Below are positions 46,794-57,409 of a stretch of 64,000 bases of DNA, piece after piece. The stretch is from Triatoma infestans (taxonomy: Eukaryota > Arthropoda > Insecta > Hemiptera > Reduviidae), in assembly GCA_011037195.1 (NCBI GenBank), contig JAAEAF010001558.1, forward strand, positions 1 to 64,000, written 5' to 3'. How positions within the stretch are numbered: the stretch's first letter is position 1; each line of letters starts with the position of its first letter. The position numbers and the translations under genes were made by a program. The notes below the pieces were generated by a model. That model had not been told where the DNA came from and made no database searches. It worked only from the letters and a program-made list of their open reading frames with translations.

Positions 46794-49700
46794 GTGCACT
46801 GAGCAGTTTCCGGGCGCCAATGACCACAGATGTTGACGCGCCTTAAATTAAAAAAAAAAAAATAATAATTGATAATATTGAGAATTAGTTACATTAAAAA
46901 AAATACTATTCCATAAATGTTTATGAATATACTTTTTTGTCTGTAATCAAGTAATATATTGGCAGTTATAAAATTAACAGTGTACCATTTTGTCGACCGG
47001 ACAAAATAGGTAATTGACTACAACTTTAATAATTAAGCGACAAAAATGTAATTCCAACAATATCGCATGTGCATTCGTTATGTTGTACTTATCACATGTA
47101 TTTTACTCGCTTTTGTTGCGCTTATCAAAATACTGATAATAGCGTGTTTTTTTAATTTAAGTCGCGTCACATGTATGGTCATTGGCGCCCGGAGCTTTCT
47201 CAGTGCACTGCCGGCCTCCGGACAGTGTTCTCTCGCTACAAGCATAAGTGAATATACAAGACAACAAATATGAAATACAAGGATGACTAACCTTTTGGAT
47301 AAGTAGTTTAAAATAAATTTGCTTTCGGTAATTTGTAGCCCTTTGGTCAAATCTGGTTTGTGCATTTATAAAAGTAAATTAAAGTATCAATCATTTTAAT
47401 AATAATGTGGATAATAATGCGTAATAATATTATTTTATTTAGATAAACAATACAAGCGTTTTAATAAACTTCATTATCTTTGCCAATGAATCGTTTATTA
47501 ATATTGATTAAATTATCTTTTTTGTTGATTAAACGACTTTTAGACTTTAATTTACTTTATTTTTGAAAAGATTGGTGCTGCGTTATGTATGTTCAATAAG
47601 GTTAAAAGGTTTCCTTAACTGTTGGGAGGTGTTGAAGAAAAGGGTATCTGTCTGAAGGGACAAGACGGGACAAAATAGAAACACTACCGTTGGTAAGAGA
47701 AGGTTAAGTTGATACTATTGTGAACCGTTAGACGTTCATCTATGAAACTCAGGTAGAAGGAAGAAGAGAAAAGGAGAGAAATGCCTTCAGAAAAAGGACA
47801 TAGAATGGAATAAGAGAAAGCATTTGACTTAGAAGTGAATAGGTCAAATTGTACAGAGGGAAATCTCACATTGCTTAGGCGATAGGGTGCTAATGGCAAG
47901 GAAGAGAAGAAAAAATTAATAGTCAAATTTGAGTTTGAACCTAATTGAAACATCTTCCGCATTTTAAACATAAATACTATATTTTAAAATTTCAAGTATC
48001 TTTCATATTACCAGAGATATGTAATTATACTTCTCGATCAATCTATTCTCATCACAATTCTGCATGCATTAAATGTGCAAACACGGTGGGGATTAGCCCC
48101 AGTGGTAATGTGCTGGATTGGAACGCGTAGAGGTCCCAGTTACGAGAACAGGCAGTACTGCCTTTTGAATTTTTTTCGCGCTAGAAACCTGAAAGGCTGT
48201 TTCTGGCAATGGGCAATAACAGAACTCTGCCTAGAGGGAAGAACTGTACTGAGAAGGCCTAAGGCCATCAATGATCACAAATTTTTTGATCATTAAATAT
48301 AAGCCTTAAATAATAATAATAATCAATTCACCCAAAATAATCTGACAAATTTCAATAATCTTTAAAAAAGTCTTAAAGCAAAACAGATCAATCTTTCAAA
48401 ATTGAAATAAATGTTTTTAAATAAATAAATACTAAAATAAGACCTTCTTACCCATCCACCATTTTCGGCAATCCATGTGGCTAGATCATCCTCTATCGAT
48501 CTAGCCATTGCTTCAACAATTGAATATATATATTCTGGATGGCCTGATCTTACACAATCCACGGCTAGTCCACCTGCAACCGCAAATAGGGAAACTATTC
48601 TCGCCCATGTTACCTGCCCTCTAGTTAATTCTTTAGAAACGCAAGTAAGTGCGCTAGTTAAGGCTTTCTCCGAAGAGGCTGCCCCACCAGGAAGACTAGA
48701 GATTTGGCGGCCAACACCAGTGTAGACCTAAAGAGGTGAATTTTATAGTTAAAACGATTTAAGAAAAAGAAATTATACATCAAAAACTATGTTGTTACAA
48801 TTTTATTTTCAGGTAGTAATTTATTAAAAAAATAAAATACTTAAAAAAATAAATACCAACTTTTGGATGTAATCTTTCAAGTTCTGCACCAATACTGATT
48901 AACTCTGGTAGAACTTGTCTTACTACAAATCCTCCAGGCAAAGAGGCTGCACTCCGAAGTCTCTGCAGTCCACACTTTTTTGAAAATATGCCAGTTCTTT
49001 TAAGCCTAAGAACACATTTATATGTTTGAGTTATAAAATCATTTTAAAAATTAAAAAAAAAAAATGAATTCAATGCTCCCATGAATTGAAAAGAGCTGTG
49101 TTGGGTTTGGCTGGACTTCTACACAGGACATCTACATAGAATTGGGGCAAACCGCGGCCCAAACAAAAAAGCATACACAGAACATCCGGCTGGCAGAAGA
49201 ACACGTTTGCAATGGCAAGTTTGGTAATCGTGACGCTTGGGAGATCTTGTTGGAGGAAGCCACGGTTCCTCATGGACCGTAGAGTCGTGGAGTGACCAAG
49301 AGTGACTTTTCGAGAAAATCTCGAAAATGGTTTACTATTCTTTAAAATTCGCATTTTCGGATTTTGTCAGAAATCTTCCGGTATCGGATCACAATATGGT
49401 ACTTAAACGGAATATCCCGTTTGAGCATAGTGCGATCTTTTCCCCTTGATATTTGACCACAAACTCGCACACATTGAACCATTAGCTAAAATAATGTTTT
49501 TCTTTCTACTCAGGGGTTTCAAAACAAGTATTTCATTTGCATTGATTCCCTGTTTGTTCTACTTCCATTTATGATTACATTGTCATATATCACATAATTT
49601 CGGGAAACTTGACACAGTCTAAAGTATTTCAAATGTCCTTAGAGGCTGCAGTTTGTAAAATAGGTGATAATAAAAAAAATCAATTGTTTTCTAAGTGAAC

Positions 49701-50005
49701 ATACTAATAAGATAATATTAATTAACATAATATACCTCGATCTAATATACTGAGCGCATAACGCTCTTCCCTGGTCAACAATTTCGGCGGTAAGTTCAAC
49801 ACCAGCTTTACCACCCCAGCCAAGGGTCTGTGAAAATTTCCTAGCAGTAATTCCAACATTCGAGAAACGTCTTGGTTGTTGTACCTGCGTGGACGGAGGG
49901 GATAATGGAGGCGACAGTAGAGAGGCGGGTGACGAGAACTTGCGCCTATTCTGGCAGCTCGACATATCGCTCTCTCTCTTTTCATCACTGACTACATCTG
50001 CACGG
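46588..50005 (-). CDS. Buffy/debcl: Bcl-2 family apoptosis regulator (Bok/Debcl/Buffy-like), tail-anchored
   Basis: Four minus-strand exons join in phase: 50005-49736, 49005-48861, 48727-48452 and 46725-46588. From the ATG at 49965 they give 262 residues. The BH3-like helix is VLPELISIGAELERLHP (about 108-124). The following VYTGVGRQI fits Bok and insect Bcl-2 proteins. BH1 is TWARIVSLFAVAGGLAV (about 165-181), with Ala where most members have NWGR. BH2 is WIAENGGW (210-217). The last exon supplies a hydrophobic tail, FVGLLGALVAAAFLIVLILR, ending WFGRFAI, typical of outer mitochondrial or ER membrane anchoring. Such proteins control cytochrome c release or ER stress death. The frame is open upstream of ATG 49965 to the acceptor at 50006, so an upstream coding exon is possible. 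Whether it promotes or blocks death cannot be told from sequence. Confidence 0.88.
46728..46793. repeat. TAA/TTA microsatellite adjoining a splice acceptor
   Basis: About 21 AAT units lie in uninterrupted series. On the minus strand they are TTA units running straight into the ACAG acceptor of the last Bcl-2 exon. Confidence 0.95.
46793..46862 (+). mobile_element. SINE-1 3' fragment in Bcl-2 intron 3
   Basis: Carries GTGCACTGAGCAGTTTCCGG, GCGCCAATGACCA, GTTGACGCGCCTTAAATTA and an A tail. It is the same 3' body as in 37730-37940 and sits directly against the microsatellite. Confidence 0.75.
47147..47241 (-). mobile_element. SINE-1 3' fragment, opposite orientation, in Bcl-2 intron 3
   Basis: On the minus strand it runs from AGAGAACACTGTCCGGAGGC through CCGGCAGTGCACTGAGAAAG and CTCCGGGCGCCAATGACCAT to a TTAAATT plus A tail. 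It lies about 350 bp from the 46793-46862 fragment in inverted orientation, so the two could pair in the transcript. Confidence 0.8.
48085..48322 (+). mobile_element. Probable second tRNA-derived SINE (SINE-2) in Bcl-2 intron 3
   Basis: The head GGGGATTAGCCCCAGTGGTA contains an A-box-like TAGCCCCAGTGG. A degenerate B-box-like segment follows about 35 bp later (CCCAGTTACGAGAACA). The body is GC-richer than the intron, and the end is an AAT-repeat tail at about 48306-48322. The weak B box makes this less certain than SINE-1. Confidence 0.45.
48452..48727 (-). CDS. Buffy/debcl: Bcl-2 gene exon 3: BH1 and BH2
   Basis: The exon has exactly 92 codons, phase 0 at both ends. It holds YTGVGRQISS, the BH1 stretch GQVTWARIVSLFAVAGG and BH2 WIAENGGW at its end. 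The acceptor is TTCACCTCTTTAG and the donor GTAAGA. Confidence 0.9.
48861..49005 (-). CDS. Buffy/debcl: Bcl-2 gene exon 2: BH3 region
   Basis: It encodes LKRTGIFSKKCGLQRLRSAA, then SLPGGFVVRQVLPELISIGA and ELERLHPK. The acceptor is GTGTTCTTAG. The donor GTTGGT (AAAA|GTTGGT) is weak, but it is the one that keeps the conserved HPKVYTGV junction in frame. Confidence 0.85.
49300..49510 (-). repeat. DR fragment in Bcl-2 intron 1
   Basis: Reverse landmarks are present: CGAGAAAATCTCGAAAATGG, TTGTCAGAAATCTTCCGGTA, and the ACTTAAACGGAATATCCCGT block, whose complement matches the plus-type ATTCCGTTTAGGTA. Confidence 0.7.
49736..50005 (-). CDS. Buffy/debcl: Bcl-2 gene first recognised coding exon
   Basis: It encodes MSSCQNRRKFSSPASLLSPP and a Ser/Pro-rich N-terminus, then KFSQTLGWGGKAGVELTAEI and GRALCAQYIRSR, the start of the Bcl-2 fold (helix 1, BH4-like region). 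The acceptor is ATGTTTCAG and the donor GTATAT. Twelve or more in-frame codons precede the ATG (RADVVSDEKRESD), so translation might begin further upstream. Confidence 0.82.
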
Positions 50006-50847
50006 CTGAAACATTAAAAAAACAACAAATTTTATAAACATCAATACTGTCAATTATAGAACAGAATTAGTGGTATAATCAATATTTAATTAATAAACAA
50101 ATAATTTTACAATTTTCGGTAACTTTGCAAAGCATTTAGGATTTCGGGTCAAGACCAGTGACCCAGTGATTTGATCCGCAATATTGCAATAAGCTTATTC
50201 AGGGTTAGTGTCTCCTTGAATGCCAAAGCAAGGCTGACAAGAAACAAGGTGGATAGAACAAGGATGGGGCCTACATCTTCCGACTTGTACACAAATGACG
50301 TGTGATCTGGGCTTAATTTTCCCTTGCCACAATTCCTTTGTCAAAGTTGTAGCCTTATTTTGCTCCGGAAAACCGTTAATAAATTCGTTTTCCTTTCCTT
50401 TTCCTCTCCCTTCCATGAGCAGAGCCAGCCATGTTCTGCTCAGACGGAATGCATCATCTCTATTTAAACAATTTTTCTTATTGTTATTCTCAATTTTAAC
50501 TTATTTAAAGTTAAAGATAAAAAAAAAAAATCTGGTGAAATCTCCACACAATCTGGAGAAATATTCACACAACTTTCTCTTACATTTCATTTCTCTTACA
50601 ACTTTGTCTGCAGTTTACATAGTTTTATAATTGACAAATTTGCTTTATAATTACCATTCCTTTTATAAATGTAGCAATTCAGAAAGAAAAAGATCGTAAA
50701 TTATTAAAAGTTTGTTAAAACAAAAATGAAAAGAAGACGCTCGCTCGTGTGTGATTGTGTGCGTGCGTGTGTGGCTGTGGGAATGATATAAATTTAAACA
50801 GAACGGTCAGAATTCACCCTGCTCTCACAGACGCACACACAACACAC

Positions 50848-50882
<35 letters not shown>

Positions 50883-52660
50883 GAATTGATATTGTCTTGT
50901 ATAACTGTGATATAGTGGTGCGCGTATGTATGCGCGAGTAGGGATGTGGACAAGTCTCACGACTGCAGAGGCAAGTAGCGTTAGTTCGCTAGAGGCCCCG
51001 AAAAGGGACAGACCTCCTTATTTTTTACGGCTAGCCGGATCAGAATTGATGTTCTAGTGAGGAAACCCCAGGGAGGAAAAAAAGGGGTACAGTGAACCTT
51101 CAGGAGGAGTGAAGAGAAGCCTGCGGGGAAAAATTAGGAAAACTCACCAGTCAAGCGACCTACAAGGGGTCTGAATCACCTCAGATACTTCATTCAAAAA
51201 AAAGGGAGTGAAGTCGCCGAGCCGACAGCGGGGCCGAACGGAAAAGTTAGTGTGAATAGCGAACTGTATTAAAAGGTACATATGCAAATATTAAGAAATA
51301 TATATATTCAGTATATTGATAATTTAAAACTCTTAAAAAGGCCATTGTGTAAGCAGTTTTTTTTTTTTTAATTTAATTCTTTTTACTGTACATTACAGGG
51401 AAGAATACAGTGTAATTTAATTTTGATCAATATAGGCCAGTATTTAATCTGAATTTTTGTTTCATTTAGAGACGCTTTTCGATCTTGACCCGTTGCAGCT
51501 CTCCAGCAAACCGGAAGAAGGAAAAGAGTAAGTGAAGCAGAGGGAGAGAGAGGCCAGTACTGCGGGAAGGTTTGCCCGGATTGTATGTGAGTGTTGTGTG
51601 AACACCAGACCCGTGAATGGCTTTTCACACATACCCTTATACGCCGCAACAGCGTGGCGCGTCCTTTTACCCTTCCTCCTTTACCCCTCCGAAACACCCC
51701 GTCTCCATTGAGCCAGTCAACGCCCTCTTCGGAGGTTAAAATGTAACATATACATTCCGAAAAGTGTTTTTCTATTATACAGGCTAAAAACCCAAGTAGT
51801 TGCAGCAGAAATAACTCCCGCATTCAGCTTCCTCAAAGTGTTCTCTTGAGTTTTATACAGTGCCCAGTGGAGGGAACCCCAGAAAGCTCGATATATAAGT
51901 TTTGGGAGGATTTAAGTGCAAACTCGTTAAGTGGGAGGATTTAAGTGGTGGTTTACTCGTTATCGGAAGAATACTTGTCGGAATTGCAACGATCTCTAAA
52001 GAAGTAACTATTCTATTTATAAAGTCAGTTCATAGTTTCTTGGAATTAACCCAGTTTGGAAAAAACATATCAATTATAACTGTAGACTGCAAGCAGTGAA
52101 TGTTTCATATCATAGCCGACACGTCCGTTCTAGATTTTCTATATTGGTTGTTTAAGTTTTTGAAAATTATATTCAAATCAATACATTTTATTATTATTAT
52201 TATCATCATTTGATATCAAAGAAAAACTGACTGAATAATTTTCAGAGCCATCTCACATCTTCATATGTATCGAACGAAAATGTAACTTTTATCAAGTTTA
52301 AACAACAATACAACTGTCATGCACACAATGGTGGGGGTTGCCGTTCGTTCATTCTATTAATTCATTCCAGTTACATTATTTTTAATAAAAATTTTGGGAT
52401 ATAAATGAAAATGCGTAATAAAATATTGTTTATTCTTTTATTTTTTGTTGTAGAATTTAATGATGATTAAGATATTTGTTCCGATTATCTATTTCCACCG
52501 ATTGTCTCTTGCATTTATTAGGTCTGGAATATCAGGGGCTGAAATTGATAAAAACATCAAAAATTTTCGAAAAAAAAAAATTAGATTGGTACTTAGAGAA
52601 AATACTTGAATAAAAATTTATATAAGTTTATTGAGTATAGAAAAGAAGGTCGAACCATTA
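50006..52660. other. Upstream region of the Bcl-2 gene with a possible 5' exon
   Basis: The 50740-51250 part is GC-richer than average and contains an AC/AT microsatellite. On the minus strand a GTGAGT donor at 51147 follows a GC-rich segment (GTCGGCTCGGCGACTTCACT). A non-coding first exon ending at 51148 is plausible. A minus-strand frame at 51383-51823 (146 codons) lies in another GC-rich patch and resembles no family. From 51.9 to 52.6 kb I see nothing. Confidence 0.35.
50845..50882. repeat. AC/AT compound microsatellite
   Basis: An ACACAC tract is followed directly by about nine AT units, in the region upstream of the Bcl-2 gene. Confidence 0.9.
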
Positions 52661-52679
52661 TCAAGAAAATTCTGAATAC

Positions 52680-53440
52680 TTTGAAAAATCACATTTCCGG
52701 TATGTGTATAGCAGCATATATCTCAAAAATAAAAAGTCGCAGGAAGCTCAAACTTGGTATTCCATTTAGGCACTACCATCGTAGCAGACACCATGATTTC
52801 GAGCAAAATCCAACAATCGCAAGTGCGATTTTAATGAATGTTTTTTTCAGGTTTTTGTGATTTTCTCGAAAACGTTTCAAAAAAATGTGATAGGTATTTA
52901 TGTATGTATAGTATAGTTTGTTTGTTTAGTTGTAGCATACTATGTTTGGGTCTGGAATATCAGGGGCTTATATCAACATAACCGTTTTCGAGAAAATTCC
53001 AAAAAAACTTAGAAACCTATTCTGTGAAATCGCACTTCGGTTAACCGATTTTCTTCAAATTTGGAATTCTATTGATGTGTATTATTAATATATGTTGGTG
53101 GTAAAATCATATGTTTTATTGAAGTGGTTCTTGAGAAGAAAATATAACTGAGCTGTTCCCTCTGAACCTCCAAAAACCAACTTTCCCAGTGAATGTTTCA
53201 AATAAAAGTAATAGATAAATATGTGTGTCCAGATAGTATACGAACTTAACAAAATCGTTGAAGCCGTTTTCGTGAAAATCACGAAAAATTAAAATAAAAA
53301 AAGTCAGTAAAGTCGCGATTCCGGTTGTGGGATTACCGAAATGACCAGATGCTATGCTAAGCGGTAACTAACCAGAATATCAAGTTTTAACTTACTGTGA
53401 CTTTCGTATTTGTGATTTTGGTTTACACACACACACACAA
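52680..53440. repeat. Rearranged DR copies (plus then minus)
   Basis: At 52700-52870 the landmarks are plus-type (CATATATCTCAAAAATAAAA, GGTATTCCATTTAGGCACTA, TTTTCTCGAAAACG). At about 52980-53430 several are minus-type (TTTTCGAGAAAATTCC, AATCACGAAAAATTAAAATA, GCGATTCCGGTTGTGGGATT). An ACACAC run lies at the end. Confidence 0.7.
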
Positions 53441-53454
53441 ACTATTCGTCGTTA

Positions 53455-55430
53455 GGCATGAGTGAATATTGCGATCGTGTCAATACTGAGTTTTCATCGG
53501 ATGTACACGTTTTGAAGTTTAAAATTAACAACAGAATAATTAAAGTCTTGATATATGTGGACGATGTGGTAATATTGCCGAATCTACTATCGCTCTGCAG
53601 AAAATGATAGATGATTTAGAGGTTTATTGTGATCGATGGAGTCTGAATGTGAATACAGACAAATCAAAGATTATGATATTTCAAAATCACAAATCAAAAT
53701 TAAGGTCCAATCAAAAGTGGAGGTTTAAGAAAAAGAATTTAGAAATTGTTAAAACCTATAAATACCTTGGTGTAATTTTGAACCCCCAAGTAACTTTTAA
53801 AGAACATTTTGAAGAAAAAATAAAGTTAGCTAAGTTAGGGTTTAATCGTACGTTGGGGAGTTTATTCATAATAAAAATGTTATTTATGATGTAAAGTGGA
53901 GGGTGTTTGAAGCAGTTGCACGATCTATTGTTTGTTATGCGGCCCAGGTATGGGGATACAAAGAATATGATATACTAGAGAAATTCCAACGTTTCGCAAT
54001 TAAAAGAATACTTTCCCTCCCAAATAATACTCCAAACTACGCCTTATATTTGGAGACTAAACTTGAAGTCTTGTATTTGTATACTTTTAAATTACATTCT
54101 TCATTTATTGTCAAAACACTCAGCAATTTTAATAAACTGGCCTATTTAGTTACGTTAGAGTGTATTAGGCCGAGAAGTGGGTGGATCCAAACCTGGATAG
54201 ATAGAGCACACGAACTGTCAATTCAGCTAAGTGTAGATAATTTCAATGTAGATTCTGCTAAACATTTTGTAGGTTTGCTGTCGGAAAAAATGAGAGTGAA
54301 TCAGAGGGATACTTTTCTAGCTAGTATGTCGGCCTCGAGGTTTCATCTCGTCTACAAGCGGCTCGATCATAGTCTGGAATATATTCGCCAATTTAGGTTT
54401 ACAAAGTTAGTCTGTTTTTCAAATTGAGATCTGAGATGATGGACTTCAATTATCAACCATAGAGACAAAACTTTAATTATAATTGCTCACTCTGTAATTT
54501 AAATACTTATGAAAGTGTGGCTCACTTTCTGGGTGAATGCCAGATTTTGTCGCCTTACCGTTTAGAGTGTTTTGGATCCGGAAATCTAACTCTGGATAAT
54601 TGTATAGCCTTTCTTAATGATGAAAATTGGAACCTTTTATACAAATATTGTTACAAAGCGATGTCTTATAGGAAGTTTTTAGTGAGTGAATTTAATTACA
54701 ACTAGATGGATATGAACAAATTTTTTACTTTGTTAGTTTGTTTAATAGCTTTATTTAATATGATTGTATTTTTAGTTCAAAAATTGAATGTTATTTTCTT
54801 TGTTAATTACAGTTTTTTATTATTTTTTTTTATTTTTGGATACATTAGTTATTAGTCAACTCGACAGACGGACTATTTGTCCATTGCCTATTAATGTAAA
54901 GATTAATCATTTTTGTATTTCTTCTGGTAAAAATAAAACATTATTAATTAATTAATTACACGTTTTGAAGTCCTCTCAGTCCATAAAAGTTTTTATTTTT
55001 AAGAAAATGGAGTGTGTGAGTGTGCTGACCGTGTGTTTCTATGTGTTTATGTGAACTGCTTGGCTCTAAAACGAAAGAAATCACAGAAAGTTCAAACTTG
55101 ACTTTATTCTGTTTGTATCCCCATGGGACCCGACAGAAAGTTATCTGTCAAAATTCCTCTACCGGAAGTATGCTTGCTTGAATTAACTGAACTTGTTTTT
55201 TTTTCAGTTGCAACAATTTTCTTCAAATCTTCGCAAAATACTAATCACACACATATATAGAGTGACATTCAGTCATATCATTTTTATTGTCAAACCTATT
55301 CTAGGAAATTTTACTTTTATTAGAGGGATTCTGAGGGGGGAAGTTTTGATATTCCCCTAAGTGTTACATTCCACTTTAAAGTTTAGATTAACAACTCGAG
55401 AATACTTGTGTTTCAACAAAATTATTTCCT
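53455..55430 (+). repeat. DR copy split by a LINE insertion
   Basis: The left part (53455-53518) ends in CATCGGATGTACACGTTTTG. The right part resumes at 54957 with TACACGTTTTGAAGTCCTCT, then CAGTCCATAAAAG, TCACAGAAAGTTCAAACTTG and CCACTTTAAAG near 55370. Removing the insert and one copy of the duplication restores a normal DR order. Confidence 0.88.
53504..54971 (+). mobile_element. 5'-truncated LINE with a perfect 15-bp target-site duplication
   Basis: TACACGTTTTGAAGT flanks the element at 53504-53518 and 54957-54971. Inside (53519-54956) the RT begins just before motif C (VLIYVDDVVILP). After a frameshift near 53590 it continues with DLEVYCDRWSLNVNTDKSKI and TYKYLGVILNPQVTFKEHF. A second frame (53903-54427) has VARSIVCYAAQVWGYKEYDI. 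A third (54517-54705) ends the protein. The tail consists of TTAA-type tetranucleotide repeats. Frames are broken at several points, so it is dead. Confidence 0.9.
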
Positions 55431-56160
55431 TATAGCCAGGTAACAAAGTTGCCAAATTATTCTTACACTTAACTTACTTTAAATGGAAGGGAGAACTTAA
55501 TATTAAACAATTTATTAACTTAATCTTAGATTAAAAAATGTCAAATGCTTTTTTCTTTTTTACAATAAAGAAGTAAATGACTTATATGAGCATAGTTTAC
55601 CTGACTGTTATATGAATAGTATTGGAACGTGGCATGATGGCAACCAACCCGTAGTTGTTCAATGTACACTGGTAGGTAACAAACTACTCAACACGATCTG
55701 TTTTCTATAGTACAATTGGCGTGCGCCACTTTAGCCAACAGAAAGTATGTACTATAGTTTGACAGCTGTGCTTCTATCAATGCAAAACTTGTATTTGTTG
55801 CCAATATATATGTATATATGTAGTTAAACTTCATTCATTGAATTATAATTAAAGTAACACCTAGTTTCCAATGGAGATTAGAAAAATAAATTTTATAATT
55901 AGGCGGGCGGATTTTTTGGGGGAATTTGATTTTTACTAATATAAAAATCTACTGGTAAATCTTAACAAAAATGACGAAACAACCAAAGATATGAGAAATA
56001 CAAGAAAGATAAAAAGTTATCCCTTGGTAATTGTCACCGCCATAAACCGCTGCCAAGTAAACTTACGTAATCATAAAAAATACTGTTATATTTGTTTTTC
56101 TACAAAACAATGCGGTGAAATAAACTTTAATTTTATGCTTAAAGTAACAAAAAACAAACA
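55431..56160. other. AT-rich intergenic DNA, nothing recognised
   Basis: No coding, RNA or repeat feature was identified beyond a short frame at 55991-56209 of unknown type. Confidence 0.35.
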
Positions 56161-56620
56161 AACAATAATCTGGTGTAAAACGCTCATCGACTTTCTCTTT
56201 AATATTTAGTTCCCCAATTTCACATCAGATGGATAAACTGACCAGTGGAAAGTCTAACGTTTAATACTTACCCCTCTTAAAAAAAGCCCTGAATGAATTT
56301 TTCTGGAGCTAAAATGTTTCAAGTTATACGCAAAAAAATAGTCTCAAAATTTAGAGCTTCCGATGAGACGGTTTTCTTCAAAACTGTTTAAAAAATAAAA
56401 AAATGGTATTATAATCCACTCACACGACCTACTCTAATTAATACAATTCAATCAACAACGTTACAATCTATAGTTGTGCTGGCCATAAAAATGATGGTGG
56501 GGATTGTAACTGTATATCTGAGTGGTCTTATGGGAGCGCTCTGTGTCAAAACTAAGAAAGCTTGTACAAATTTAATTTTAAACTAACTGACAGTTCTCCA
56601 ATACCTCTGTAAATTCAATT
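56160..56620 (-). repeat. DR copy plus second repeat block (pair of 9505-9720)
   Basis: A minus-type end block (AACGCTCATCGACTTTCTCT at about 56179) and others lead into 56415-56610, which matches the 9505-9720 block: GGCCATAAAAATGATGGTGG, GGAGCGCTCTGTG and TTTAATTTTAAACTAACTGA. Confidence 0.7.
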
Positions 56621-56639
56621 TTTTCAGATTTTTTTTTTT

Positions 56640-57000
56640 AAGGAGTTTTCAATGCTGAGGTTTTCCTCAACCAAGTAACCGTGGAGGCTTTCTCGGACGC
56701 CATCTATCACTTTCCCGGGGTCTGCCCCTCTCCTTCATCCCTCGGCTTCCCCGTCTAGGATCTCTTTAGCCATTCTTCTATCTTCAATTCTTTTTACATG
56801 GCCGTACCATCCAAGTCTGTTTTCCTCCACCTTTTGCAGCACATTTTTTGAAACGTTCAATTTCTTTCTTATTTCTTCGTTTATTACTCTTTCAAGCCTT
56901 AATATTCGTGCTGCCCTTCTCCAGTAACCCATCTGGTGGTCAGAAGCTTTTTCTTTTAAGCCTTATTCAAGGTCCAAGCCTCAGCGGCATACAGTAGTAT
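56640..57000 (-). pseudogene. C-terminal fragment of a second LINE type (endonuclease-RT protein)
   Basis: Minus-strand reading of 56932-56735 gives MGYWRRAARILRLERVINEE, then IRKKLNVSKNVLQKVEENRL and GWYGHVKRIEDRRMAKEIL. This is the familiar C-terminal end of insect craniofacial-development-protein-like LINE polyproteins (RL.WYGHV.RM). The segment upstream on the minus strand, LLYAAEAWTLNK (to about 57000), is the preceding YG.E.W-type motif. Only this short part remains. Confidence 0.7.
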
Positions 57001-57009
57001 ACTTTGTAA

Positions 57010-57350
57010 TAGGCTACTTTTTTTAGTTTCGTAGCAATAGTGATTTTTTGGGATGGTCAGAGGGCTAGCCCAACGCATCAACCCCCCTACCAGGAGACCA
57101 GATTTTCTGTTAAGGGCTTACACCCTTAGATGGGTTTCCTTCATCTCGGCTATGGGACCCATCTCTACGGGATGCAGTTTTTATCATGCCCGGGATAAAT
57201 TTAAGAGGATGAAATGTGATTAAAGGAAAATGGAAAGAGGAAAAAAGGGCAAGGATGAAAGGAACCCTAAGCCCACGGACGTGCACCCGGTAGTACTCTT
57301 TTAGCCGACAAGCAGAGTGTACAGTGTATTCTTAGTCCCCCATCCACTAA
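57010..57350. other. GC-richer unidentified repeat-like segment
   Basis: The block holds GATGGTCAGAGGGCTAGCCC and CCCCCTACCAGGAGACCAGA, in contrast to the AT-rich flanks. It adjoins the LINE fragment and is probably TE-derived. I cannot assign a family and no frame survives. Confidence 0.35.
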
Positions 57351-57409
57351 GAAAAATGTTTCATATGTATAAAAAAAGTGATACGTTTCTATCTATGCAG
57401 CAGCAAGCA

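Noticed and set aside
46588..46827. Single 79-residue frame with a poly-leucine run
   Set aside because: The leucines are the TTA microsatellite; only the part after the ACAG acceptor (46725-46588) is coding, as the last Bcl-2 exon.
49722..49988. Alternative 88-codon frame over the first Bcl-2 exon
   Set aside because: It overlaps the correct frame; only the other frame yields RALCAQYIRSR and joins exon 2 in phase.
51383..51823. 146-codon minus-strand frame in a GC-rich patch
   Set aside because: No domain, unlikely residue pattern and no splice support; more likely a by-product of local GC content near a possible 5' region.
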